A stretch of 64,000 nucleotides of DNA. Source: Bacteroidota bacterium (GTDB lineage Bacteria > Bacteroidota > Bacteroidia > Chitinophagales > Chitinophagaceae). The DNA lies in the NCBI GenBank assembly GCA_026391455.1, contig JAPLEH010000073.1, forward strand, positions 1 to 64,000, written 5' to 3'. The position numbers were made by a program, and so were the translations under genes. Each line of letters begins with the position of its first letter. Position 1 is the first letter of the stretch. Below are positions 17,201-25,300 of this stretch, piece by piece. The notes under the pieces were generated by a model. The model ran no database searches and was not told the origin of the DNA. It saw only the letters and a program-made list of their open reading frames with translations.

Positions 17201-19363
17201 TTTGAACTGGTCTCATTCCCGAACCAATACTTCGGCATCCCTCAGAATACACAATTCCTGAGCTATTTGGGCGAGGTAACCCAACGCATCTACAATATCC
17301 GCAATGGGCTGAGCCTTACCGGCCAAACAGATAATTTACCGCTTTTTGCCCCACCCATTAACCCCATGCAATTGGTAGCGGCAGTAGGGTCGGGCGAAAG
17401 CCTGGCCGAAGCGGTACAATCCCTCACGGCGGTGGTACCCTATTACCGTTTTGCCAGCATGATTGAAAAAGCAAAGGAAGCAGCCGCTACGGTTGTTCAA
17501 TTGGGACAATCTTTATTTAGCGCCCTGCAAAGCAAAGACGCTCAAAAACTGGCAGGGCTGTACCTGACCAACCAGCAAAACCTGTTATCGCTTTCGCAGG
17601 CGGCCAAACAGGATAGCCTGCTGCAGGCCCAGCAAACCATACTGGCCCTGCAGCAGGGTTTGGCCAGCGCCCAATACCGGCAAACCTATTATAACCAGTT
17701 GATCTCAAACAAACTCTCAGCGGCCGAAATAAGTCAGATCACATTAGCCAGTGCAGCAATAGTAGCACAAATTCCTGCTGAAGAGCTAAGAGTAGCCGCT
17801 ATAGTGGGATACTTAATGCCTACCATTTATGGTTTTTCGGATGGTGGTTTTCATCCCGGTGAGGCCATCAACCAGGGGGCAAGCATTGCAGAAGGTATTG
17901 GCAGCATGTTAAACCAGGGTTCTGCATTGGCGGGCATTGCAGCCGGCTTCCAACGCCGGGCACAGGACTGGCAGCTTCAGCTTCAACTGGCTACCGACGA
18001 CATCAGCCAGATTAACTACCAGATTGTAGCGGCACAGTACCAGCAAGACCTTGCCCAGCAGGAAATTACCCTGCTGCAAACCAATATAGCCCAGCAGCAA
18101 AAGGTAGCCGCCTTTTACCTGAGCAAATTTACCAACGACCAATTGTTCAGTTGGTTTACCGGCCAGCTATCCGCCCTGTATTTTCAGGCCTACCAACTGG
18201 CGCAGCAGTACGCCATGGAAGCGCAAAATTGCTGGCAGTTTGAGCATATTGGCGGAACCGGCAACGGCACGCCGCCCAATTTTATTCAGCCCGCCGGTTA
18301 TTGGAACAGTTTGTACAATGGTTTGCTGGCAGGCGAGTCCTTGCAACTGGACCTGCAGCGTATGCAAAAAGCGTATATGGATCAGCATGTAAGGCGCTTC
18401 GAAATCAGCAAAACCATTTCCCTGGCCCTGCTCGATCCGAATGCGCTGATGTTGTTGATTACAACCGGCTCCTGCACTTTTGATATTGCGGAAGCTGATT
18501 TTGCCTGGGATTTTCCGGGCCATTTCTGCCGCCGGATAAAAACCGTTTCCATTTCGATACCCATGATACTGGGGCCTTACCAAAACATACATGCCACGCT
18601 TACGCAAATGGGCAGCAAACTGGTGAGTACGGATGATGCCAATGGCATTTCGACGGTACAATCCCTGCTGACGTCTCCACAAGGCAGCCAAACCCCTTCG
18701 CTGCAGGTAAACCTGATACCCAACCAGCAGATTGCACTATCGCAGGGCGTAAATGATACGGGCCTGTTTGAGCTTAATTTTAACGATCCCCGCTACCTTC
18801 CCTTTGAGGGAACGGGAGCGGTGTCCACCTGGCAGTTGGATATACCAATGGATACAAACTTTATCAATTACGCAAGCATTACCGATGTAATTATGCAAAT
18901 GAACTACACGGCACTGCCCGCCAGCGGCAGCTACCAACAGGCTGTTACAAAAGCCCGTGGCGCTTTTAGTGGAATTCAAATGATTTCATTGGCGCAGGCA
19001 TTTCCCGATGCCTGGTATGGGTTGGTTAATAATGCAAGCCCCTTTCAATTTGCAGTGAATGCTAAAAACTGGCGAGGAGCTTTGGTAGGAAATAGTTTTA
19101 AGATAAGTAATGTGTGGCTTTATACATTTGGCACCGTTCCCGGTTCATCACTAACCTTAACTGATACAACAACAGAGCAAACAATTACTTTACGCCAATC
19201 GACTACCAATAGTCAAATGTATCAATGGAGTAATTTACCAGGGGAAAGTTTTGATATTACTACACAAAATATAACGCTGCATGGATGGCCTGCCGACACA
19301 ACGAATTTTCAGGGCTTAACAAATTTGGTACTAATCGTAGGGTATTCTGTAAGTAACCCATAA
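8285..19363 (+). CDS. ABC (Tc) toxin A component, TcA, with three propeller-like inserts
   Basis: 3,692 aa from the ATG at 8285. A 14-codon upstream extension lacks support, and MSNPLPTYQNLFG fits the usual TcA start. The N-terminus has the VRP1 signature (LSPAAYFVQLMQL, RRPDLFNSL, LSIVNEVVQNYL). The helical shell runs to about residue 1780 and ends with VREAISAVQLYVYRC and YRLWQANMEVFLYPEDYIEP. A neuraminidase-like beta region follows. The pore-forming coiled coils are at about 3037-3320 and the TcB-binding domain at about 3339-3692 (LLDPNALMLL, FDIAEADFAWDFPGHFCRRI). Three repeat inserts (residues ~408-1085, ~2041-2360, ~2645-2977) add about 1,330 residues. Without them the protein is near 2,360 aa, the normal TcA size. 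It has no signal peptide. It forms a pentameric pore-translocator in known systems and sits 9 bases before the TcB-TcC gene. Confidence 0.93.
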   Translation: MSNPLPTYQNLFGATGYYTVPPDRSVLSPAAYFVQLMQLVQNNITLGEGAVSLQSRRPDLFNSLVLNQVNTENEVSKLSIVNEVVQNYLASLTVPISSSDSSLSAATYPFNLPYDAGLQQTRQYLAQNNTTLQDIWKKLIPEYAGNPVVLPSIQLETLGLSQEQWSQFTTTVAAGNLYLYYGYSSSTTDQIVLTNLAPLDAFSQQTGLSQAQIRELVYQDLSQPEIDNGLQGQFFINQENTSTPIIIAGGQLVNLSTTNLDLIMRFVRLAQAIGWSFADLDWALNTIGVLVNSGVPMINDAALPYLAWIQEQMHTTGLTVNQCCAALGQFKWYGTANGLSFYDQLFNNPANPNNPNDPDWLQWGSYPLLSASQTVSYQQGQIQDALAAALQISKNDLLTIANLLPVLNFIGTTSGLYISVDGGNTWAVVANTTLAAAKISCICETDMAVYVGTTANGLWTSTDGGSTWTQITNNSFPTDCTITCIQYTNNSLNNILYVGTGNLFGSSNCNGLWTLKDGDKTPIQVNEISPSANVLCLLSVGDNLYVGTWDNNIYILNNGGLLHTSSSPASVHSIQNANNTIYACTYRGLFTSNDAGTTWTQLTDLNSKTPFTGFNISCLLFVNGNLFAGTQIQDGGNSKGLWTSPDGGNTWKPVKVNGCTGADSSVILYIENFGNTIYVGTGSNGLWTSVDQGNTWNQVTSISTTANVNSIQNICNAIYVQTDTTVLWTSADNGNTWNQVSSIPTAACVNCIQYIGNALYVGIEYGGVYTCFNGGVTFNKLYGLNVNAIQNFNTTIYACTSRGILTSADEGNTWQSIDNSTLANSNVNFIQFVNDNLYAGTDNGLWISTDEGTTWIQPSNSELSTLRIEQVYETANTVYIGTSNNVFNGPSGVYKLLKGEDTWVNIQNNNVFLPVATINRICEIANTVYVGTDNQGLWTSTDGGNTWIIANSPFTADQTINCIYKTANVAYIGADNGLWFSSDEGTTWIQPNNSNLLTLAINCFFEIANTLFAGTSNGLWTSTDGGNTWNLVSTNAVFQTVDISCIEYFNSAVYVGTNSNGYWISVDKGITWTQVQNSFPTSITTAYCNTICLTPANLSTLYRMSLLPQFTGQTISNALIAADILSQDIGLMNSLQLNAYPLWSMLTITDPSGAQDLAPTQITVITPNAPSAGLGYTFTVFSTSGTSETVVLELNPDGSFSSISIGSGTAITTITQQNVNQYVYINASLTNLLTSTGAIYGSAIFAIAQLQNFFSWLAASPFSLGTLQLITLGESATPRIQNKIAGISTVGNFISDLQAATGKIALTQNLFAQALDKQAMQFVAALCLAPDFPTTFNPESFSFDTKDVKDFFISNIYIGLIPSVIIDGMVVSEDIGETQMCLILQQAMVNALNLAIIQSLPTVQTQPTSITVAALNTFLSSATQSALYNIFNDLVSSCENLLLQYYQLQQKTLVHQLSVLCHTTPAIAQVLKNWADANLEALFAPGSTPLNLLCGLVSPGEQDMVSTVLAELQQGAKLIYTLSLSPTEAAWFMVNNPPTSQYPISFSAVKTIADIKSLIGAFKDSQNNLLTLLTDANTGGNGFKSLAQLTGWNQNDIAFLLGAQVSGVRLLNQYFTIAASLGISIQGLWNLQSQASAVSPGYASVAAALWAGLQAQPANTPATLGAIQNKVNQTLRDKLVSLACYQQSEQLGYSVDALGLYAYLLIDVEVSGVVQTTPVREAISAVQLYVYRCLNQLEAGATCTTSLASLWVWMQSYRLWQANMEVFLYPEDYIEPSLRIDKTDLYTQAESALQQIDFSNPATVENNVATVFNAYMNGLEAIGNLQVVSCAANTYTATGVSENETFQELCMVGRAPTGTGQYYYRLSTFVLSATTNQYGPDDWGQWQKIAVTMNTVEYTPGNYGVPNPIFAFGRWYIFWVEQTTSGGSTSTSTAPGSESTSITTITNTTNYMNLLRFTYLDFNANWVGAQTLISIPSQTPINTLQGTAIQWEFTGQTQLILNVFDIPYIYQPSYFPELYNPAAYLFNCLLSLPLPPPQTGLGMYAGSSAGLYYNTTNGWVPVIPAIINGIPGDANIQCLAYNSGNAFAGTDCGLYVDIGGLWQLADPTGEQIPANANVQCIYASNSQIIYVGTTSGVYYSDNAFNSPGVIKIQLCTGIPPGTGIQRLQSFSGVIYAGTSDGLYSVDVSGVNKSYFIKTVFDSRNNPVVQCVYYSTNNKYIGTANGLYYFFPILFGWFLVGDIPPQTSIQCLQSFRGVIYAGTSNGLFLNTSLGKFSKINSITGNVQCAGPSTGTSLVGTSVGLYYYVPPPFNEWFLVNNIPKDTSIQCIATDSSGNYYVGTSAGLYYSTDGINYNPMPLGVQIVIPPYTAYSAISSNLLIQGAPNWFIVNGQKDQYLNISCPNGDSPTTLNVYRLNSMAIPALGALLNSTDGIDALLTTTAQQTPEPAFSNLGFIATYAGTFTPTSTIDFSNNNAMRMYYWELFFHLPFLIANELTTQQQFQLAKTWLEYIFNPLTTNTGTTNDVYWQFLGLQQVNNATLNTEINEGEIEELLRDLNDPAQVYANDAEPFDPQAIAQLRPIAYQKAIVMNYISNLLAWGDMLYQQNTRSSINEAEMLYVLAWNLLGEQPQDLGNETLLPASVYPNLFGFTCMYFDKTNSFIGTGSGLFYLNSENSWQLVSTTTLQNAAINCLAYDDSSTYYAGTNANGLFSSTDGINWTPESGIPAGTAITCLYFGPAGSTTFQLAGSGKGIYTQTGGTWAPLTTSPAQSTPITCFNYQPGNNYLFAGTSPGVWYYPGTSTAWSQISQDQYNITCITSISGQCYIGTKSNGVFLLSNFTLSQSLGINATATITVLYNDPIDMNFYAGIQNSGLYSIVNITGSSWSAVTSTGVFSTLTINCVLRQTNGYLYSGTNQGLFFMNPASSPANSWQIVSAIPAASIQQMSLDALGNLYVGTSQGLWLLTVANASTNNFELVSFPNQYFGIPQNTQFLSYLGEVTQRIYNIRNGLSLTGQTDNLPLFAPPINPMQLVAAVGSGESLAEAVQSLTAVVPYYRFASMIEKAKEAAATVVQLGQSLFSALQSKDAQKLAGLYLTNQQNLLSLSQAAKQDSLLQAQQTILALQQGLASAQYRQTYYNQLISNKLSAAEISQITLASAAIVAQIPAEELRVAAIVGYLMPTIYGFSDGGFHPGEAINQGASIAEGIGSMLNQGSALAGIAAGFQRRAQDWQLQLQLATDDISQINYQIVAAQYQQDLAQQEITLLQTNIAQQQKVAAFYLSKFTNDQLFSWFTGQLSALYFQAYQLAQQYAMEAQNCWQFEHIGGTGNGTPPNFIQPAGYWNSLYNGLLAGESLQLDLQRMQKAYMDQHVRRFEISKTISLALLDPNALMLLITTGSCTFDIAEADFAWDFPGHFCRRIKTVSISIPMILGPYQNIHATLTQMGSKLVSTDDANGISTVQSLLTSPQGSQTPSLQVNLIPNQQIALSQGVNDTGLFELNFNDPRYLPFEGTGAVSTWQLDIPMDTNFINYASITDVIMQMNYTALPASGSYQQAVTKARGAFSGIQMISLAQAFPDAWYGLVNNASPFQFAVNAKNWRGALVGNSFKISNVWLYTFGTVPGSSLTLTDTTTEQTITLRQSTTNSQMYQWSNLPGESFDITTQNITLHGWPADTTNFQGLTNLVLIVGYSVSNP
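9506..11540 (+). repeat. TcA insert 1: 16 Asp-box (BNR-like) repeats
   Basis: Sixteen units of about 42 residues, each built as 'YVGT-x-NGLW-TSxDxGxTW-xQV ... INCI'. Twelve carry a full Asp-box S-x-D-x-G-x-T-W (for example ISVDGGNTW, TSTDGGNTW, ISTDEGTTW), and four are degenerate (for example TLKDGDKTP, TCFNGGVTF). The insert interrupts the helical shell between IANLLPVL and LTPANLSTLYRMSLL, which are adjacent in ordinary TcA proteins. Asp-box repeats form beta-propeller blades in sialidases and related proteins. Two eight-bladed propellers would fit the count. Confidence 0.88.
14405..15365 (+). repeat. TcA insert 2: 8 propeller-like repeats
   Basis: Eight units of about 40 residues with the core 'IYAGTSxGLYY' (for example MYAGSSAGLYY, IYVGTTSGVYY, KYIGTANGLYY, YYVGTSAGLYY) and a shared 'xIQCLxxxxG' strand. 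The Asp-box is lost except for a trace (STDGINY) in the last unit. Units 4-5 and 6-7 are near duplicates, sharing IYAGTS and WFLV..IP..TSIQC, so the latest growth was by two-unit steps. The insert lies in the beta-rich neuraminidase-like region. Confidence 0.85.
16216..17217 (+). repeat. TcA insert 3: 8 propeller-like repeats
   Basis: Eight units of about 41 residues with the core 'YAGTxxGLF' (SFIGTGSGLFY, YYAGTNANGLF, LFAGTSPGVWY, LYVGTSQGLWL). Only the second unit keeps a recognisable Asp-box (STDGINW). The insert separates LAWNLLGEQPQDLG from NTQFLSYLGEVTQRIYNIRNGLSL. These correspond to the LLGDRP and NxxLLxYWDxVxxRLxKIRNxM segments that follow each other closely in TcA proteins. It ends just before the pore-forming helices. 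Confidence 0.87.
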
Positions 19364-19372
19364 TACATTTGT

Positions 19373-22300
19373 ATGGAAAAGACTAAGACTCCCGGCAAGA
19401 GTATACAGGTTCAAAAACCCTCACTCCCCAAGGGCGGAGGTACGGTACAGGGCATGGGCCAAACCTTTGCGCCCAACGAATTTAATGGCACGGCATCCAT
19501 GACCATTCCCCTGCCTGTATCGCCCTGCAGGGGATTTGAACCCGCCCTGAGCCTGCACTATAGTTCGGGCAATGGAAATTCCCCTTTTGGTTTGGGATGG
19601 GAGCTGAGCACGCCGGAAATTGTACGGCGAACCTCCAATTGCATTCCCACTTATACCCAGGAAGATACTTTTCTTTATACGGGCGGTGATTATTTGGTTC
19701 AGCGCATGGATTCGGGAGGAACGCCCATTACCCGAACAGCGGGCAACTACACCGTTTACGCCTATATGCCCCGCACTGAAGCAGATTTTGCCATGCTGGA
19801 GCGGTTTATTAATACCTCAGATGCAACAGATGATTACTGGAAACTGACCCATGCCAATAACGTAGTGAACATTTTTGGGAAAAGCAGCACTGCAAAACTA
19901 TACGATCCGGCCAACCCGGCGCATATCTTCAAATGGCTGCTGGAAGAAGCGTATAACGACAAGGGTGACCACCAGATTTATGTGTATGAAAAAGAAAACA
20001 GCGATAACATTCCTGAAACGCTTTCGGAACTAAACCGCGACCAGCAAACACAAACCTATTTATCATCCGTGTATTATGGCAATTTCAATGCCATTACCGA
20101 TGGATCGGTTATTACCGGGGAGAGTGCTACCCGCTTTAACCCGGCGTTGTGGCATTTCGAAATTGTGTTTGATTATGGTGTTTATAATATCCTTCCCTCC
20201 AATCCCAGGCCGCATACAATTCCAGCGGGTGCTGTATGGCCTGCCCGTTCAGATCCGTTTTCCGATTACAGGGCAGGTTTTGAAATAAGGACTTATCGGT
20301 TATGTAAAAATATTTTGCTGTTTCATCATTTCGATTGGTTCATCCCCCCCGAACTGCCCATACTCACCAAAGCGCTGGAACTTGGCTATACAGCATCCCC
20401 GGTTCTTACCCTGCTCAGCACCGCAATCAACACCGGGTATCAATATACTCCAACGGAAGGCACAGCCTACCAAACGAAAAGCTTACCACCATTAAGCTTT
20501 AGCTATACCCCATTTGCACCCGCAGCAAACGGTTATCAGCCGCATCCTTTTGAAACGCTATTAAACTGGGATGGGAATGAATTGATGCAGGGGAGCACCA
20601 CACCATTTTATCAACTCATTGATTTGTATGGGGAGGGCATTCCCGGTATTTTATATAATGATGGACAATCCATGGTGTATCGTGCGGCATTGCAGGTAAC
20701 GAATACGGCTGTACAGTATGATGCACCCAGCAGTATTGATTTTCCCAATACCGGCAAAACACCCGGGGCTTATCATACACTGAACGATGTAACAGGTAAT
20801 GGAACACTGGATTGGATGGTAAGCAGTCCGCAGCAGGCGGGCTTTTTCGAACTTGACTATCAAAATGGCTGGCAGAATTTCAGCGCCTTTCCATCTTTCC
20901 CCACCAATTTTCACTATCCGGAAAATGACCTGCAGGATATGACCGGAGATGGATTGGCCGATGTGGTGCTGCTGATGGATGACAAAATCCGCTATAATAC
21001 CTCCCTGGGGGCAAGGGGCTTTTCGGCTGCTCTACAAATAGAAAATACAGGCAATGTACCTTCCGCCAAAACAACTTCGCCTGCTGAAGTTTATTTTTAT
21101 GCGGATATGATTGGCAGCGGGCTGGCCCAGCGGGTACAGGTTACACAGGCCATGGTGGTCTGCTGGCCCAACCTGGGTTATGGACAGTTTGGTGCAAAAA
21201 TCATTATGGACAATGCCCCAAACTTTGGCCCCGATTTTAACAGCAACCGCCTGCTATGGGCCGATATTAATGGTTCGGGGTTGGCAGACCTGGCCTATAT
21301 CTCCTCCACACATATTGATATTTATCTTAACCATAGTGGAAACGCTTTTGCGGCAACGCCCATCCGTATTCCATTTCCTGCTTCCTGGGACAGGCTGGAT
21401 CAAATACAATTTGCCGATATAAAGGGCAACGGAACCAATTGCCTGGTGTTTGCGCAAACCCATCCGGCACCCCGGCAATGGTATTATGATTTTACTATCA
21501 CCAGCCCCGGAGCAGCCCCGCAAAAGCCCTGGCTATTATGCGAAATGGATACCAATATGGGTGCCAAAACCCTGGTACAATATGCTGGCTCCACTAAATT
21601 TTACCTGGGCGACAAAGCGGCAGGCAGGCCCTGGATTACACACCTGCCTTTTCCGGTAAATGTAATAGAATCGGTAACGCATATTGATGAAATATCTGAT
21701 ACCACCAGCACCAGTTCTTATTGGTACAGCCATGGGTACTACGATGGCGTTGAAAAAACGTTTAACGGCTTTGGCAGGGTGAACAGAACGGATGCTGCTT
21801 CCTTTGATGCATTTATACCAGTTGAGCTTATGCCAGAAGCCGCCTACCTAACGCCCAGCCTGTACACCCGAACCTGGTATCATACGGGGGCTTATATGGA
21901 GCAGACCGGTTTGCTTGCCCAATACCAGCTTGAATACTGGCCCGGTGATACGAACGCCTTGCCACTGCCGGATACCCTGTTTAATTTTATAAGCACCACC
22001 CCCCCGGCCAATACAATCCGGGATGCCCATCGAACCCTGCAGGGTGCGGTACTGCGCACAGAAGTGTATGGAAATGACGGATCGCCCTGGCAAAGTATTC
22101 CTTATACCATAACTGAAACGCAATTTGATGTAAAAGAATTCCAGGAATTATTCACCAATGCCTACCCTGTTTTTTTATTGCAGGAACTGCAAAGTATTGC
22201 ATATGATTATGAGCGTAATGCCGATGATCCGCGTATCAGCCAACGTTTTATTTTGCGGCGTGATGTTTACGGCCATGTACTTCAATCCTGCTCGGTGGCC

Positions 22301-25300
22301 TACCCAAGACGGCCGGCAAACATTCCGGAAGGTATGAATGCACAAACACAGGCACAGCAACTGAAAACATGGGTAAGCTTCTCCGTAGCTTATTTATTCA
22401 ACGCTGCGGAGGCCGATGCCTATTGGAACAATAGGCCACCGGTAAGCGGTGGTTACCTGATTGGAATAGACATAGAAAGCGGTGCATTTGAAATCACCGG
22501 TTTAGTGCCAGATGTAAACAGCTATTTTTCCTGGCAGGGAATTGCGCAGCAAATACAGGCCCGCTTTCACCATACCGGCCCAACAGTCAATGCCAAACTT
22601 TTAAGCTGGGAACGCCATTATTTTTACGACCCTATAAACCAAAAGGAATCCGCCTTTGGAACAGTGCCAGTTCCTTTACTCCATCACCGCACAGAACATG
22701 TGGCATTTGATATTGAAAAGCTGCAATGCGAATTTGATTTTTTCAATCCGCAGGAATTAATGGATTTGCTTTTAATCACTGGTTCGGGTTCAAATGGTGC
22801 TTCAGGTGGCTATATCAAGGTTCAAAAAGATCATATAATTCACACTAGCCCATATATTCCACCCGATCTTGAAACAGAATATTACTGGAACCCCGGAAGC
22901 AGCCAAAGCTATGGCACTGCTGCCGGTTTTTATTTGCCCCTGGCTTTTTACGACCCCTATCAATACCCATATATTTATTGGGGCAGTACTTCTCCGGTTG
23001 GGGCAGTGAATACCACTTATACCTACGACCCCTGCCATCTTTATGTAAAAGCGGTAACCGACCCGCTGGGCAATACAACCACCATTACTGCATTTGATTA
23101 TCAGATGATGCAGCCGCTTACGGTGCAGGATATTAACGGCAATACGGCATCGGTAATGCTGGACCCATTGGGCATGGTGGTGGCAAGCACCGAAAGCGGC
23201 ACACAGGCAGGGCAAACGGTTGGCTTTGCTGATCTTTCAACCTATACGCCCTTAACAAAAGAACAAATAGCAGCGATTCTTAAAAATCCGGCATCATTTG
23301 GCGGAATGGAGGTAGCGCATATTTTTTATTACGATTTAAATTCATGGCAGGAAAGCGGCAAGCCCCCGCATTTTGTAACCATTGTTCGAAACGAATTTAG
23401 TATTCCCGGTTCGGCCACCACCAGCTACCAGATAGCCATTGCATACAGCGATGGTTTTGGAAGGCCCGTTCAGCATAAGGTATATGACGATGCCACCAGC
23501 GAATGGCTTACCAGTGGCACGGTTCGCTACGATAACAAGGGGCAGCCCATCAAAGCATTTGAACCTTATTTTGACCCTTCCTTTCAATTCCATTTAAAAG
23601 AAACGGGAGTTAGCTCCATCCTTTATTATGATGCGTTGGGACGGGAAGTGCTGGTTGCAAAGCCCGTAGGTGTATCTGATATCAATCAGTATGTTTATTC
23701 AAAAACCTTGTTTGGAATTTTACAACAGGGAGCCTCTATACCAATATACAATGGTTATCTCAACCGAAAATTATACGCCACTATTGAAGCCGCATTTGTA
23801 CCCTCGGCATGGAGCAGCCTGCTTTACGATGAAAACGACAGTATTAAAGACAGTAATTATAGCCCGGTTGCCAGCGCCAATATTGACCCCGATGCATTTG
23901 CCAAGGCCGGGCAATTTGCCAATACCCCTATTGAACATATTGAAGACAGTATGGGGCGTATGGTGCAGAGCGGACAACTGAATGTTCCGGTTAATGAACA
24001 AAATGCCAATTACTTCAGCTTCGATATACTGGGCGATGAATTGACCAGTGCCGACCAGCGCCTGCAGCCACAAGGGTTGCATAATTTTCAGCAGGTTTAC
24101 AATTTAAGCAAAGAAGTGGTGCAGGTAATATCGGCCGATGCAGGCACCAAATGGACGTTACACAATGTGCTGGGGCAACCCATTTTTACAAATGATGCTG
24201 TTGGCACACAAGCATTTTATAGTTACGATGTATTGCACCGTCCTGTTGCGCTGTACGTAAAAAGCCCCGCACTGTCCATTGCGCAAACCGTGAAAAAGAT
24301 GGTATATGGCGATAGCCAATACAATGGCACCTCTTATTTCCCCCATGCTGCCGGGCAAAACCTTCGCGGCGAGCTTGTAATAAGCTTTGATGAAGCAGGC
24401 CTCTCCCTTTTCCCTTCTTTTGATATCAATGGTCATGCGCTACTTTCGGCACAATGGCTGAAGAGCGATTACAAGGGAGAAGCCAATTGGGATGATGTGA
24501 ACGATGCGATACTGGCAGACATGGCCAAAGTTATGCAGGGGCAGTACCAGCCTGCCGATTATCTGAACATGAACCAGCCGCCTTCGCCCCTCACGCTTTT
24601 TGAGGAAGGCGTGTTTGTTACCAGCACCAATATGGATGCCGTTGGCAGGGTGGTGAACAGTACAGATGCAGACGGCAACATGTGTACGCCTGCCTATTAC
24701 AGCACCAATTGGTTGAGCGGGTTAACAGTAAGCCCCGGCCCGCTTATCCCCATTCCCGATCCCAATCCGCCGGCACCGGGCTTCAGCAATGTGCAATACA
24801 ATGCAAAAGGGCAACGCACATCCATCAGCTATGCGAATGGCACAAAAACAACATACAACTACGACCCCTTCAGTTTTGAACTTACAGCCATAAAAACAAC
24901 CCGCAACACGGAAATTACTCAGTACCTGCAGTATCATCACGACCCGGTGGGCAATGTTACTTCCGTTAAAAACCTGGCTATTCCAACCGTATTTTTTGGT
25001 AACCAGCAAATAAATGCCCTTTCCGGATATACGTATGACTCCCTGTACCGGTTAATTACCGCAACGGGCAGAGAACACCAGGGTTTATGGCGAAACGTGC
25101 AAACCAATCAGAATAAATACAACCAAAGCTTTTTGAATACGCTTTTCAGTGCTAATGGGCAACCTCTTTCAAACCCCCAGGCGCTGCAAAACTATACCCA
25201 GAAATACCAGTACGATGAGGCGGGTAACCTGATTCTACAAAGGCATATTGGCAATAATTTTCAAACACGTACTACAATCATTCAAAATAATTCAAACCAG

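Noticed and set aside
19364-19372. TACATTTG just before the TcB-TcC start as an internal promoter
   Set aside because: It matches the -7 box, but ends 1 base before the ATG, which would leave no leader, and there is no -33 partner. The short gap indicates an operon.
22802-23215. 137-codon minus-strand frame within the TcB-TcC gene
   Set aside because: Shadow of the coding strand, with no conserved motif. The same holds for the other antisense frames in 8285-26863.
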